From: Acinetobacter haemolyticus
Lineage (GTDB): Bacteria; Pseudomonadota; Gammaproteobacteria; Pseudomonadales; Moraxellaceae
Length of the DNA stretch: 64,000 bases
Assembly: GCF_900406815.1 (NCBI RefSeq)
Contig: NZ_OVCN01000012.1
Span: forward strand, 62,001 to 126,000
Direction: 5' to 3'
Position 1 is the first letter of the stretch. Each line of letters begins with the position of its first letter. The notes below the pieces were generated by a model, which did not search any database, was not told the origin of the DNA, and worked only from the letters and a program-made list of their open reading frames with translations. The position numbers and the translations under genes are program-made. Below, one piece after another: positions 8,197 to 16,276 of the stretch.

Positions 8197-11100
8197 ATGA
8201 AAGAATTAAAAATGAAACAAGTTCGCCAAAATGATGCATTGGCAGATGTGCAACAGGTTGACTGGTCAAATCGTTTTAAAGTCAGTGCAATAGCAGCAGC
8301 AATGACTTCATTGATCTGTGCAAGTGTCCCGAGTTACGCAGCAGATATAGAGATTTATATTCCAGGACAACAAACTACCACTACAGGTACAGTGGTAATG
8401 ATGCTGGATACATCAGGTAGTATGGATAGAAATTCATCTGCAGATGCTTGTGATATGCCAAAATTAAGTAATGGTAACAATCCTGCACATACGGCTGAAT
8501 ATAATGAAATAACCATTGGTGGCTATACTAAAAACTACTGTCAAGTTGGTGGAACAATCAAATATTACTATTGGGATAATACAAATAGTTCTTTTTCTAG
8601 TACAAGAGCATGGTACAAATGCAACGGAATAACTAATACCCCAAGTACTAGTCGTTGTACTAAAATGACTGGTTCCCCAAGTAATGCAGATTTGGTAGGT
8701 CATGTCAAAAATAGTAATAATTATTACTATCGTTATGATGGTGGTACGAAATATTATGACCGTATTAGTAAGTTAAAAGAAGCTTTGTACATATTGGCAA
8801 TGATGCCAGTTCATAATGAAAATACAAACCCAGATGGTATTAAAAAAGATGTACAAATTGGGATAGGAACTTATCCATATATTGGTAGTGGTTATGATAT
8901 TAATCGAAAAGGCTATATGCGTATTCCAGCGGCACCATGGGGAGAAGTTGGTTCAGCACAACGTACCAAAGTTTTAAATTTAATTAAAGATCCAAACTTT
9001 AAGGGAAATGGTGGTACACCAACTTCTGCTGCTTATGCGGAAGCAGCTGCATATTTGTTGGGAACAACCACAGGTGGGGGAACTTACAGTGGTATCGAAC
9101 ATTCTCGGACAGCAGATGCAAGTTTAGTGACAGGTTCTGGAACAAGTACAAAATATGTTACACCATTAAATAGGTCTTCTGATGTCGCAGAATGCAGTGG
9201 ACAAGGGATTTATTTTTTAACAGATGGTGAACCACAAACGCCAGGCGCTACGGATACTAGTAATCTAATGGCAAAAGCATTGGGTAGAGTAAGTTATAGT
9301 TTTAGTGAGGGTTTATCTGGTGGTACGAATGAAGGGGGGAATTTAGGTGATTATGGAGGTACTGCTAAATCTGATTGGCGAGCAATAGGCTCTTTTGCAA
9401 AATCGCTTAATGATCCAAGTATCATTAAAACCGCCTTAGGTGTGCAGGATGAAAAACGTAAAGTTCTGACGGCAGTCGTGGGCTTTGGTTCTGTGTTTCA
9501 AGGGAGCAGTGTCGATGGTCGTAATGCAACAGCATGGGGACAATTAGAAGAAGATGGGGGAGAATATGGTTTAGGTGGGTTTATTGTTGGTACTGAAGCA
9601 GAGGATGTTGTCAATAGTCTCAACGCATTTATTGATAAGGTAGGTGGTTCTGTTCCGAGTATTAGTACAGGTTCATCAACAATTCCAATGGATGCATTAA
9701 ATCCTGAAATTATTCAACCTTATGCTTATTTTCCACAGTTTGAGCCTAAAGTTAAATCCGAAGATAAACAACAACTTTGGTTTGGAAATGTTAAAAAATA
9801 TTATGTTGTCAATAATGGTGTATATGCAAGTGCGAGTGGTGATGCGAGTACCGTTGTTTTAAAAAGTACATTACAAGATTTACGAGATATATGGGGTTCT
9901 GAGAGTACTTCTTATCCAACAGATACACCAATTTATGAAAAATATGGTGCTTTAAGTAAATTAAAACTAGGTACGGAAACTTTTACAGATGGTGAAGAGT
10001 CAACGACAATCGCTGGGCGTAAAGTTCTTACGGACTATGTCTTTGATGGTACCAAAAGTGAAAACCAACAAGTTAGCAGAAATTTTGATTTAAACCGTAT
10101 TGATTATACTTACACTACGAATGAGAAAACCAAAACTGATGACGCATCTCGTGTTCGGGGAATGATGTCATTGCTAGGATATAGCATCCCTACAACAACT
10201 GACACTAATGGTTTAGATTTGGCAACAATGACTGCTACATTACGCCAAATGGGTAGTGTTTATCACTCATTGCCTGTGTTATTGACACAACAGGGTAAAG
10301 CTATTGCAACTCGGGATGCTTCTGGGGTAATCCACATTGGGACTACAGGACGTGAAGACTATGTCATGTTTGGGACTACACAAGGTCTACTTAGTGTTGT
10401 TGATGCAGATACTGGCATAGAGAGGTTTAGTTTTGTACCAAAAGAAATGATTGAGAAACAGGCTGAGACTTTTAGATCAAATGCAGGTACTTTAGCAGGC
10501 GGTAAAAATGCATTGTACTATGGCATGGATGGGGAGTGGGCTGCACATACAGTTTATGTTACCAAACCAGATGGGACATTAACGGTCAAAGAAGCTATCC
10601 GTAATGTAATTGGCACAGAAGAAGACAAAGAGAACTTTAAGGGTAAACAATGGGTTTATGGTGGTATGCGAATGGGGGGGCGCAGTTATTATGCATTAGA
10701 TTTGACAGACATTGATAATCCAGCGCTTAAATTCCATATTGACCCAAGCACTGGCAAGGTGTATTCCAAAGATCATCCAGAGGGTAAAGCATTCTCTGTG
10801 ATTGAAAACATGGGACAGAGTTGGTCTAAACCTAAGCTTGACTATGTTAATTGGAAAGGGCAGCGTAAACTCGTCATGTTTGTTGGTGGTGGATACGATG
10901 CTGGTGGTGGTGATGGCGATGGTCTCTGGGTAGACGGTGTCCGTACAGGTTACGCTGGCTATGAGCATTATGATTATCAGCAGGAAAATAGACGTGGTGC
11001 AGGTGTATACATGTTTGATGCTGATAATGGCGATTTACTGTGGTATGCAGATGCAAATGGCTCCACAACACCAACTGACCCCAACGATGGTGGTGATCCA

Positions 11101-12165
11101 TCTACAGGTGAAGCGATTCCTCACTTGGTCAATAACGACTTAAAATATAGTGTTGTGAGTGAAATTAAAACGGTAGACCGTAATAATGATGGTATGGTTG
11201 ATCATATCTATTTTGGTGACTTGGCTGGTCAAGCATTCCGTGTTGATTTTGCAAGAAGTACTACAAAGTTTGATAGTCAAATTACTAAAATTCTAGATGT
11301 ACATCAAACGGATGGTACGAGCCCCCGTTTTTATTTGGCTCCTGTTTTCACCGCTCACCATAGTTCAGATCGTTTGGAAGGTGCAAATGTTGTGGTTGTA
11401 AGCTTTGTTTCAGGTAATAAAAGTTCACCGCTCTTAGCAACGAGTGATTCTCCAGAGGCAACAGGGAAGCGAAATTCAACAGGATTGCAATATGATGCCG
11501 TCTATGCAATCTATGATTATGATATTCATCCGAATGGTCAGTTTTACCCTGATTCTAATATTACTGCTCGGACCATAGCTACAACAACGGATACAACCGC
11601 AGCGACAACAAAGCTTATGTATATTGGTTATGAGAACTTGGTGCGTAAAGATCAGGCAGATGGGAATAATCGAGTCAGAGTAACAGGCGCTCTAGCGAAT
11701 TCCACAACAGGCTGGGGAGGATGGTACTTCAGATTCGATAAGAAATTTAGCGCAACAGGTGAAAATCATATTGATGCAGATGAGAGTGTAATTAAAGGTT
11801 TAACACCATTGATTGCGATGGAAGGTAATTTATATGTCACGATGTATGATGCTTCAGAAGATGGGACATCTTCAAACTGTGGGGCAGGGGTAAAGGGGAA
11901 AAGTTTTGCACAGCGCCTATGTTTACCGACAGGTGTTTGTGCTGAAAATGCTAACTATAGTTATAACTTAGGCGCAGGTATTGTGAGCCTGAATGTTGGT
12001 TCTGTGAGTGGAGGTAATACTAAATCAATTGTTGTACCTGACCCTGAAGACGTTGGTAAAGGTTGTGTGGGAACTGACTGTAAGGCTGGTAAAAAGTTCA
12101 TTGAAGCTGGTGGTTCAATGCGTTTTATCCCAAATCGTTGGTATGAACGTTATGCAAAGAGATAA
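8197..12165 (+). CDS. pilY1: PilY1/ComC-type pilus-tip adhesin with intact VWA domain (operon 1)
   Basis: 1322 residues. A signal peptide ends near residue 49 (PSYAAD). A von Willebrand A domain starts about residue 65, with MIDAS residues D71-T-S73-G-S75, a GGTPTS threonine near 275 and the FLTDGEP aspartate further on. The C-terminal beta-propeller carries a calcium loop DRNNDGMVD near 994-1002, the site that in Pseudomonas PilY1 controls pilus extension and retraction. AGGAG lies eight bases before the ATG. In Acinetobacter baylyi the homologue ComC is needed for natural transformation. Its propeller matches the paralogue at 16277-20818 closely (DNGDLLW, GQSWSKP, GGRSYY), while the N-terminal half differs strongly. 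Confidence 0.93.
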   Translation: MKELKMKQVRQNDALADVQQVDWSNRFKVSAIAAAMTSLICASVPSYAADIEIYIPGQQTTTTGTVVMMLDTSGSMDRNSSADACDMPKLSNGNNPAHTAEYNEITIGGYTKNYCQVGGTIKYYYWDNTNSSFSSTRAWYKCNGITNTPSTSRCTKMTGSPSNADLVGHVKNSNNYYYRYDGGTKYYDRISKLKEALYILAMMPVHNENTNPDGIKKDVQIGIGTYPYIGSGYDINRKGYMRIPAAPWGEVGSAQRTKVLNLIKDPNFKGNGGTPTSAAYAEAAAYLLGTTTGGGTYSGIEHSRTADASLVTGSGTSTKYVTPLNRSSDVAECSGQGIYFLTDGEPQTPGATDTSNLMAKALGRVSYSFSEGLSGGTNEGGNLGDYGGTAKSDWRAIGSFAKSLNDPSIIKTALGVQDEKRKVLTAVVGFGSVFQGSSVDGRNATAWGQLEEDGGEYGLGGFIVGTEAEDVVNSLNAFIDKVGGSVPSISTGSSTIPMDALNPEIIQPYAYFPQFEPKVKSEDKQQLWFGNVKKYYVVNNGVYASASGDASTVVLKSTLQDLRDIWGSESTSYPTDTPIYEKYGALSKLKLGTETFTDGEESTTIAGRKVLTDYVFDGTKSENQQVSRNFDLNRIDYTYTTNEKTKTDDASRVRGMMSLLGYSIPTTTDTNGLDLATMTATLRQMGSVYHSLPVLLTQQGKAIATRDASGVIHIGTTGREDYVMFGTTQGLLSVVDADTGIERFSFVPKEMIEKQAETFRSNAGTLAGGKNALYYGMDGEWAAHTVYVTKPDGTLTVKEAIRNVIGTEEDKENFKGKQWVYGGMRMGGRSYYALDLTDIDNPALKFHIDPSTGKVYSKDHPEGKAFSVIENMGQSWSKPKLDYVNWKGQRKLVMFVGGGYDAGGGDGDGLWVDGVRTGYAGYEHYDYQQENRRGAGVYMFDADNGDLLWYADANGSTTPTDPNDGGDPSTGEAIPHLVNNDLKYSVVSEIKTVDRNNDGMVDHIYFGDLAGQAFRVDFARSTTKFDSQITKILDVHQTDGTSPRFYLAPVFTAHHSSDRLEGANVVVVSFVSGNKSSPLLATSDSPEATGKRNSTGLQYDAVYAIYDYDIHPNGQFYPDSNITARTIATTTDTTAATTKLMYIGYENLVRKDQADGNNRVRVTGALANSTTGWGGWYFRFDKKFSATGENHIDADESVIKGLTPLIAMEGNLYVTMYDASEDGTSSNCGAGVKGKSFAQRLCLPTGVCAENANYSYNLGAGIVSLNVGSVSGGNTKSIVVPDPEDVGKGCVGTDCKAGKKFIEAGGSMRFIPNRWYERYAKR

Positions 12166-12178
12166 GTGAGATCGAATT

Positions 12179-12718
12179 ATGAATGATAGAGGTTTCACTT
12201 TAATTGAGCTGATGATTGTGCTTGTGCTTGTTGCAATTATCGCTGCAATCGCTATACCAAGTTATGAGCACTTTACTCGTCGTGCGATAGCAGCTCAGGC
12301 TCAGCAAGAAATGCATAAACTTGCTGAGCAATTAGAGCGGCATAAATCAAGAAACTTTACTTATCGAGGATTTAATCCGCGTTATTTGTATCCGGCACCG
12401 CCTGGTCCGCGAGTTGATAGTTTTGATGAAACTAAGCAAGAATTAACCTTGCCGTTGGAGAGTTCTAATCCTAAATATACACTTACGATTGTAGACGGTA
12501 GTGCTGGTAATCCATTATTGACTTCTTCAGACGCGATTGGACAAAGATGGGCGATTAAAGCTGTAAGTCATAATGTGCGAAATAGTTCTTTTTTGCTGAC
12601 CAGCACAGGTGTTAAATGTGAAACAATCACTCCAGCGAATATAGAGATAGATCCAGCAAAAGGCGTAGGATGTGATTATAAGCACGATGACGAGGATGAT
12701 GGAGGTGAAGAGGATTGA
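12179..12718 (+). CDS. comE: Pilin-like protein ComE / PilE (operon 1)
   Basis: 179 residues with the very short leader MNDRG followed by [27 protein letters not shown], a canonical type IV pilin helix including E5. The [32 protein letters not shown] segment resembles PilE/ComE minor pilins, and there is a cysteine pair (VKCETITP and VGCDYKH). The C-terminus is a run of acidic residues ending EEDGGEED-like. It is translated 13 bases after pilY1. The paralogue in operon 2 is at 20802-21281, sharing the QQEMHK and FLL-TSTG-KC segments. Confidence 0.9.
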   Translation: MNDRGFTLIELMIVLVLVAIIAAIAIPSYEHFTRRAIAAQAQQEMHKLAEQLERHKSRNFTYRGFNPRYLYPAPPGPRVDSFDETKQELTLPLESSNPKYTLTIVDGSAGNPLLTSSDAIGQRWAIKAVSHNVRNSSFLLTSTGVKCETITPANIEIDPAKGVGCDYKHDDEDDGGEED

Positions 12719-12720
12719 TA

Positions 12721-13155
12721 ATGCCTAAAAAAAAAGGACGAGGATTCACGCTTATTGAGTTAATGATTGTGGTGGCGATTGTTGCGATTTTAGCTGCGAT
12801 TGCATACCCATCTTATCAAGATTATGTGCGTAAAACCAAGCGCACTGATGCACAAGCTGAAATGATGGATATTGCTCACCGTTTAAGTCAATATAAAGTG
12901 GTGAATCATAATTATTCTAGCGCCACAATTAACGATATTTATGGGATTAATGTTACACCTAAAAGTGGAACAGCTTTATATAGCTTAGATTTAATTGTTA
13001 CACCTTCAACGTGGACATTGACGGCCATGCCAATAACAACATCGGCACAAAATGGCGATGGAATACTGATACTAAATAGTGAGGGACAAAAGTGTTGGGT
13101 TAAAGGTGCTTCTATATGTACACTTTCAGCAACTTCAAATTGGGATGGTCGTTAA
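12721..13155 (+). CDS. comF: Pilin-like protein ComF / PilE (operon 1)
   Basis: 144 residues. Leader MPKKKGRG, then [33 protein letters not shown], which is close to the textbook PilE N-terminus. A cysteine pair ([10 protein letters not shown]) closes a C-terminal loop. ATG 12721 follows GAGG with good spacing; a TTG six bases earlier is not needed. It is the last gene of operon 1 and has no counterpart in operon 2. A terminator follows within 35 bases. Confidence 0.9.
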   Translation: MPKKKGRGFTLIELMIVVAIVAILAAIAYPSYQDYVRKTKRTDAQAEMMDIAHRLSQYKVVNHNYSSATINDIYGINVTPKSGTALYSLDLIVTPSTWTLTAMPITTSAQNGDGILILNSEGQKCWVKGASICTLSATSNWDGR

Positions 13156-13184
13156 TTTCATCATAAACTATTAATATTTAACCA

Positions 13185-13217
13185 AAGCAAATATCGAAAG
13201 GTATTTGCTTTTTTATT
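13185..13217 (+). terminator. Intrinsic terminator between the two pilin operons
   Basis: AAGCAAATA (13185-13193) pairs with TATTTGCTT (13202-13210) around an eight-base loop and runs into TTTTATTT. It separates the two operons, implying they are transcribed independently. The remaining AT-rich spacer to 13429 holds a weak TTGATA (13368) but no convincing -10. Confidence 0.85.
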
Positions 13218-13429
13218 TACTTAAACTCTTTATTTAATCTCGCTGGTGTGTGATTTATTTATCATTTTTATAACATAAGTTGATTCTATTTAAATAATTT
13301 GTCGATTATCTGACAATATCTACCTTTTATCCGCAAAAAATAGATTTCCAGCTGTTTTGGTAGGAAATTGATAATTAAACATTAGAACATTATTCAAAAT
13401 TATAAAAATTGTGCATATGGGAGGGCTGT

Positions 13430-13894
13430 ATGCAACTAGCAAAGTATAAAGCATTCACGCTGATAGAGCTCATTGTTACGATTGCAATTCTTGCCATTAT
13501 TGCAGTGATAGCTGCGCCTTCATTTGCCGACATGATAACACGTAAAAAACTAGAAAGTGCTGCCCGAGAAGTGGTGATGAAAGTATCTGAGGCCCGAAGT
13601 CAGGCAGTTCTACTCCGTCAAACGACAGGAGTGTGTTTAGGATCTTTATCAGCAGATGATTGCGCAACAGCGATTGAAATTCCTAAAACTGAAACTCAAA
13701 GAACTTTTGTGGCTCAATTGAAAAATGGGATAACTGCCGTTACTAGTAGCCCTTATAAAACTAGTCTTATATTTAGAAAAAATGGCAGTGTTGCTGCTTC
13801 AACAAATTTTCTGTTAGAGCGAAATGGTATTTCCTATTGTATTGGGGTCGGGATAACGAGTGATACAACAATAAAAGAAGGAGCTTGCACATGA
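13430..13894 (+). CDS. Type IV pilus minor pilin, FimT/GspH-like (operon 2)
   Basis: 154 residues; leader MQLAKYKA then FTLIELIVTIAILAIIAVIAAPSFADMITRKKLESAAREV. Here the residue before the cleavage site is alanine instead of the usual glycine. Prepilin peptidases sometimes accept alanine, but this is a departure from operon 1. Cysteines in GVCLGSLSADDC and the C-terminal EGACT parallel the FimT fold. ATG 13430 is preceded by GGGAGGG; an in-frame TTG at 13409 is unlikely. The stop overlaps the pilV start (ATGA). Confidence 0.88.
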   Translation: MQLAKYKAFTLIELIVTIAILAIIAVIAAPSFADMITRKKLESAAREVVMKVSEARSQAVLLRQTTGVCLGSLSADDCATAIEIPKTETQRTFVAQLKNGITAVTSSPYKTSLIFRKNGSVAASTNFLLERNGISYCIGVGITSDTTIKEGACT

Positions 13895-14391
13895 ATTATA
13901 ACAATCAAAAAGGTGTGGGTTTAGTAGAGGTTTTAGTTGCATTGCTACTTCTAGCTATCGCCGTATTGGGGTTTGCTGCTCTACAGTTAAAAGCAGTAGA
14001 TGCAAGTGCCGAAGCAAATCAACAAGTATTAGCATTAACCATTGCTCGTGATTTGGCAGAGCGTATGCGAGCGAATCCACAAGGATTAAGAGAGGGTGAA
14101 TATAAAATTGGGGCGGTAGTTGTCCCCACAGAAGTAGAAACTACAGCAGGAAGTGCTAAGGAAGTCGCGGAACAAGACCTTCAAAATGCATCTTTTCAAG
14201 CAAATAAAAATGGTATGAATCTAGCGGTTACTGATTGTCCTATTGGTGAACATCGCCAATGCATTTATGTGGCATGGGGGAGTACGTCTTTATCTAGTAG
14301 CAAGGGTAGTGGTAAGGATGATGTAGAAGCATGCATTAAAGATGGCGTGTATGTAAAAGGATCACATTGTCTATTTTTGGAGGCTTATTAA
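13891..14391 (+). CDS. pilV: Type IV pilus minor pilin PilV (operon 2)
   Basis: 166 residues starting MNYNNQKGVGLVEVLVALLLLAIAVLGFAALQLKAVDASAEANQ in outline: a PilV leader and helix, followed by TIARDLAERMRANPQG. The C-terminal half matches operon 1 PilV in the pattern DC-x9-CIYVAWG and a final CLFLEAY (CLVMEAF in operon 1), so the two are clear paralogues. GGAG lies seven bases before the ATG. pilW follows after one base. Confidence 0.9.
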   Translation: MNYNNQKGVGLVEVLVALLLLAIAVLGFAALQLKAVDASAEANQQVLALTIARDLAERMRANPQGLREGEYKIGAVVVPTEVETTAGSAKEVAEQDLQNASFQANKNGMNLAVTDCPIGEHRQCIYVAWGSTSLSSSKGSGKDDVEACIKDGVYVKGSHCLFLEAY

Positions 14392-14392
14392 C

Positions 14393-15517
14393 ATGAAAAA
14401 AAGTCTTACAAATTGCTTTAAGCACAGTTCTTCGTCTTGCGCTAGAAACCCTCGTACTCGAAGCTTAACCTCTCATCTTACGACCCGACCGAGCGTTGCT
14501 CGGTTTCATCGGGTCTCAGGCTTCACGCTTATCGAGTTAATGATTTCATTAGCCTTGGGCTTAATTATTGTTGCTGCTGCAATACAACTATTTATCGCTG
14601 GAGTGACCAGTTACAAATTACAGAAAGCGATGTCACATATCCAAGACAGTGCAAGTTTGGGTTTGAATTTTATTGTGGAGGATATTCGTAAGGCAAATTT
14701 GAGTGCGCCTATCCCTGCCGTGAATGATCAAATTGAATATACTGGGATTATTCTCACACCGAAAAATGTGGGAGAGAAAATCAATTTAAATTGCACAGCA
14801 TGTTTTGATGAAGAGGAGGATGAAGATCAGCCTTTAAAGCGTTATCAGCGTGCCAATCTAAATAATATAACTGAAAATGATCAGTTGTTGATTCGTTATC
14901 AAGCACCACAATCGGGTTTTGATTGTTCAGGTAATAAACTCAAAAAAGATGATTTTGTGGTGCAACGTTATTATGTTGACCCAGCTGAAACCAATGTGCG
15001 CCGTTCCTTGCGTTGTCAAGCAGTGCAATATACACAGGCTGAACTTGAGTATGCAAAAAAAGAAAACAAGTCGTTAGAGTTGGGTATTGAGAAGCAAGCA
15101 AGTCAAGTGATCTTACCCAATGTTGACTATTTTGCGGTGCGCTATGGTTGGATGGATGGTGGACTGAATGATAAAAACGGCAAGATTCAATACGGAACTT
15201 TAGATGATTATTCAAAACAGTCTATAAAGAAAAATATTGATGGCGTCATGCAGGAGGTACGGCCTCATATTCATGCGATTCAAATCGGGGTATTGGTTCA
15301 ATCTACAGATACGGCAGGTAATCAATCGATTGTGAAGGAAAGAAATAGTAGAGCATTTCAGGTTTTGGGAAGTGAGGTTGAATTAGATAAAAAATATCAA
15401 AATGGTCATTTACGCCAAGCGGTCAATCAAACGATTTCATTGAGAAATGCAATGGGGTGGGTTTCGGAAGGGTGTAAGGCAGATGTTGATGATTGTACTG
15501 GGGGGAATGAGACATGA
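14393..15517 (+). CDS. pilW: Type IV pilus minor pilin PilW with an unusually long leader (operon 2)
   Basis: 374 residues. The pilin helix [24 protein letters not shown] begins only at residue 44, after a 42-residue basic, serine-rich leader plus G. Normal leaders are 5-20 residues; the paralogue in operon 1 has ten. No alternative ATG, GTG or TTG occurs in frame between 14393 and the helix, and GGAGG is placed nine bases before this ATG, so the long leader appears to be translated. Most of the extension is encoded by a stretch containing a palindrome (14482-14515). The rest matches PilW: LLIRYQAPQSGFDC, VQRYYVD and a C-terminal RQAVNQTISLRNAMG. Its stop overlaps pilX (ATGA). Confidence 0.9.
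   Translation: MKKSLTNCFKHSSSSCARNPRTRSLTSHLTTRPSVARFHRVSGFTLIELMISLALGLIIVAAAIQLFIAGVTSYKLQKAMSHIQDSASLGLNFIVEDIRKANLSAPIPAVNDQIEYTGIILTPKNVGEKINLNCTACFDEEEDEDQPLKRYQRANLNNITENDQLLIRYQAPQSGFDCSGNKLKKDDFVVQRYYVDPAETNVRRSLRCQAVQYTQAELEYAKKENKSLELGIEKQASQVILPNVDYFAVRYGWMDGGLNDKNGKIQYGTLDDYSKQSIKKNIDGVMQEVRPHIHAIQIGVLVQSTDTAGNQSIVKERNSRAFQVLGSEVELDKKYQNGHLRQAVNQTISLRNAMGWVSEGCKADVDDCTGGNET
14482..14515. repeat. REP-like bulged palindrome inside the pilW leader
   Basis: Outer arms GACCCGA (14482-14488) and TCGGGTC (14509-14515), inner arms CCGAGC (14489-14494) and GCTCGG (14498-14503), a three-base loop and a five-base one-sided bulge. It is GC-rich against an AT-rich background and looks like an intergenic palindromic element caught within a reading frame. 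Only one copy is seen in this window. Confidence 0.6.
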
Positions 15518-16263
15518 TTCGATCTGAACGAGGTTCAACCCTCATCGTTGTATTGATGGTCTTGTTACTGATTATGATTGTAGGAACATTGGCAATTCGT
15601 CAAAGTATCAGCTCATTGAAATTGGTCACCAATAATCAGATACAAACATTGTTGTTACAGAGTTCTGATGCTGCTTTGTTGGCTTTACAAAATCCCAATA
15701 ATACACCTGATATTGCAGCAGCCAATGGCATTGTCGGTTTCTTTAAAAATGAAAATCATAAAGAAGCTGAATTGGTATTTTGTTTTTCGGAGAGCAGCCC
15801 TTTTACATTGAGTAAAGGGGCATACCTCTTAAATAGCCCGAATTGGGAGAGTTTAGGAGGAGGGGCGTGTAAAGCCAGTGATAATCCCGATGAGGATACA
15901 GCGTCAAAATCTGGCGGACGAAAACAAGTTGTGACTCAAGTTTATATTAAACGAGCAACAACACCGACAGCTCCGTTTGCTGATTTAGCGCGTGGCACAG
16001 AAGTTTTGGGTGCAAAAACTGAAGAAAGCATTCGTTTACAAGTTTTCGTGGTATCGGTGATGCAAGGCTTATTATCGGATACTGATAAAATATTATTTAA
16101 AAAAAGTACTGCAGCTGATGAAGGTTGCTTGGTGAAAAGCATCGACAATGCTGGGAAAAATGAAGTGGCTGAGTGCCTAAAACAAAATAAAGAGAATCCT
16201 CTATATAACATGCAAGTCGCAGAATATCGCTTCTTATCGGACTTTGAGCCATCAGGTTCATAA
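15514..16263 (+). CDS. pilX: Type IV pilus assembly protein PilX (operon 2)
   Basis: 249 residues beginning MIRSERGSTLIVVLMVLLLIMIVGTLAIRQSISSLKLVTNNQ in outline: a seven-residue leader and a PilX-type helix lacking E5. It aligns with operon 1 PilX in GSVLIVVL / GSTLIVVL, the AIRxSI-SLK segment and the region around LVFCF/LVFCI. Translation is coupled to pilW by an ATGA overlap. The adjacent PilY1 starts 14 bases after the stop. Confidence 0.9.
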   Translation: MIRSERGSTLIVVLMVLLLIMIVGTLAIRQSISSLKLVTNNQIQTLLLQSSDAALLALQNPNNTPDIAAANGIVGFFKNENHKEAELVFCFSESSPFTLSKGAYLLNSPNWESLGGGACKASDNPDEDTASKSGGRKQVVTQVYIKRATTPTAPFADLARGTEVLGAKTEESIRLQVFVVSVMQGLLSDTDKILFKKSTAADEGCLVKSIDNAGKNEVAECLKQNKENPLYNMQVAEYRFLSDFEPSGS

Positions 16264-16276
16264 GGGAGAAATGATC

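Noticed and set aside
10874..11101. Histidine-rich minus-strand ORF inside pilY1
   Set aside because: It is the complement of a Gly/Asp-rich coding stretch; the composition comes from the real gene and there is no ribosome site.
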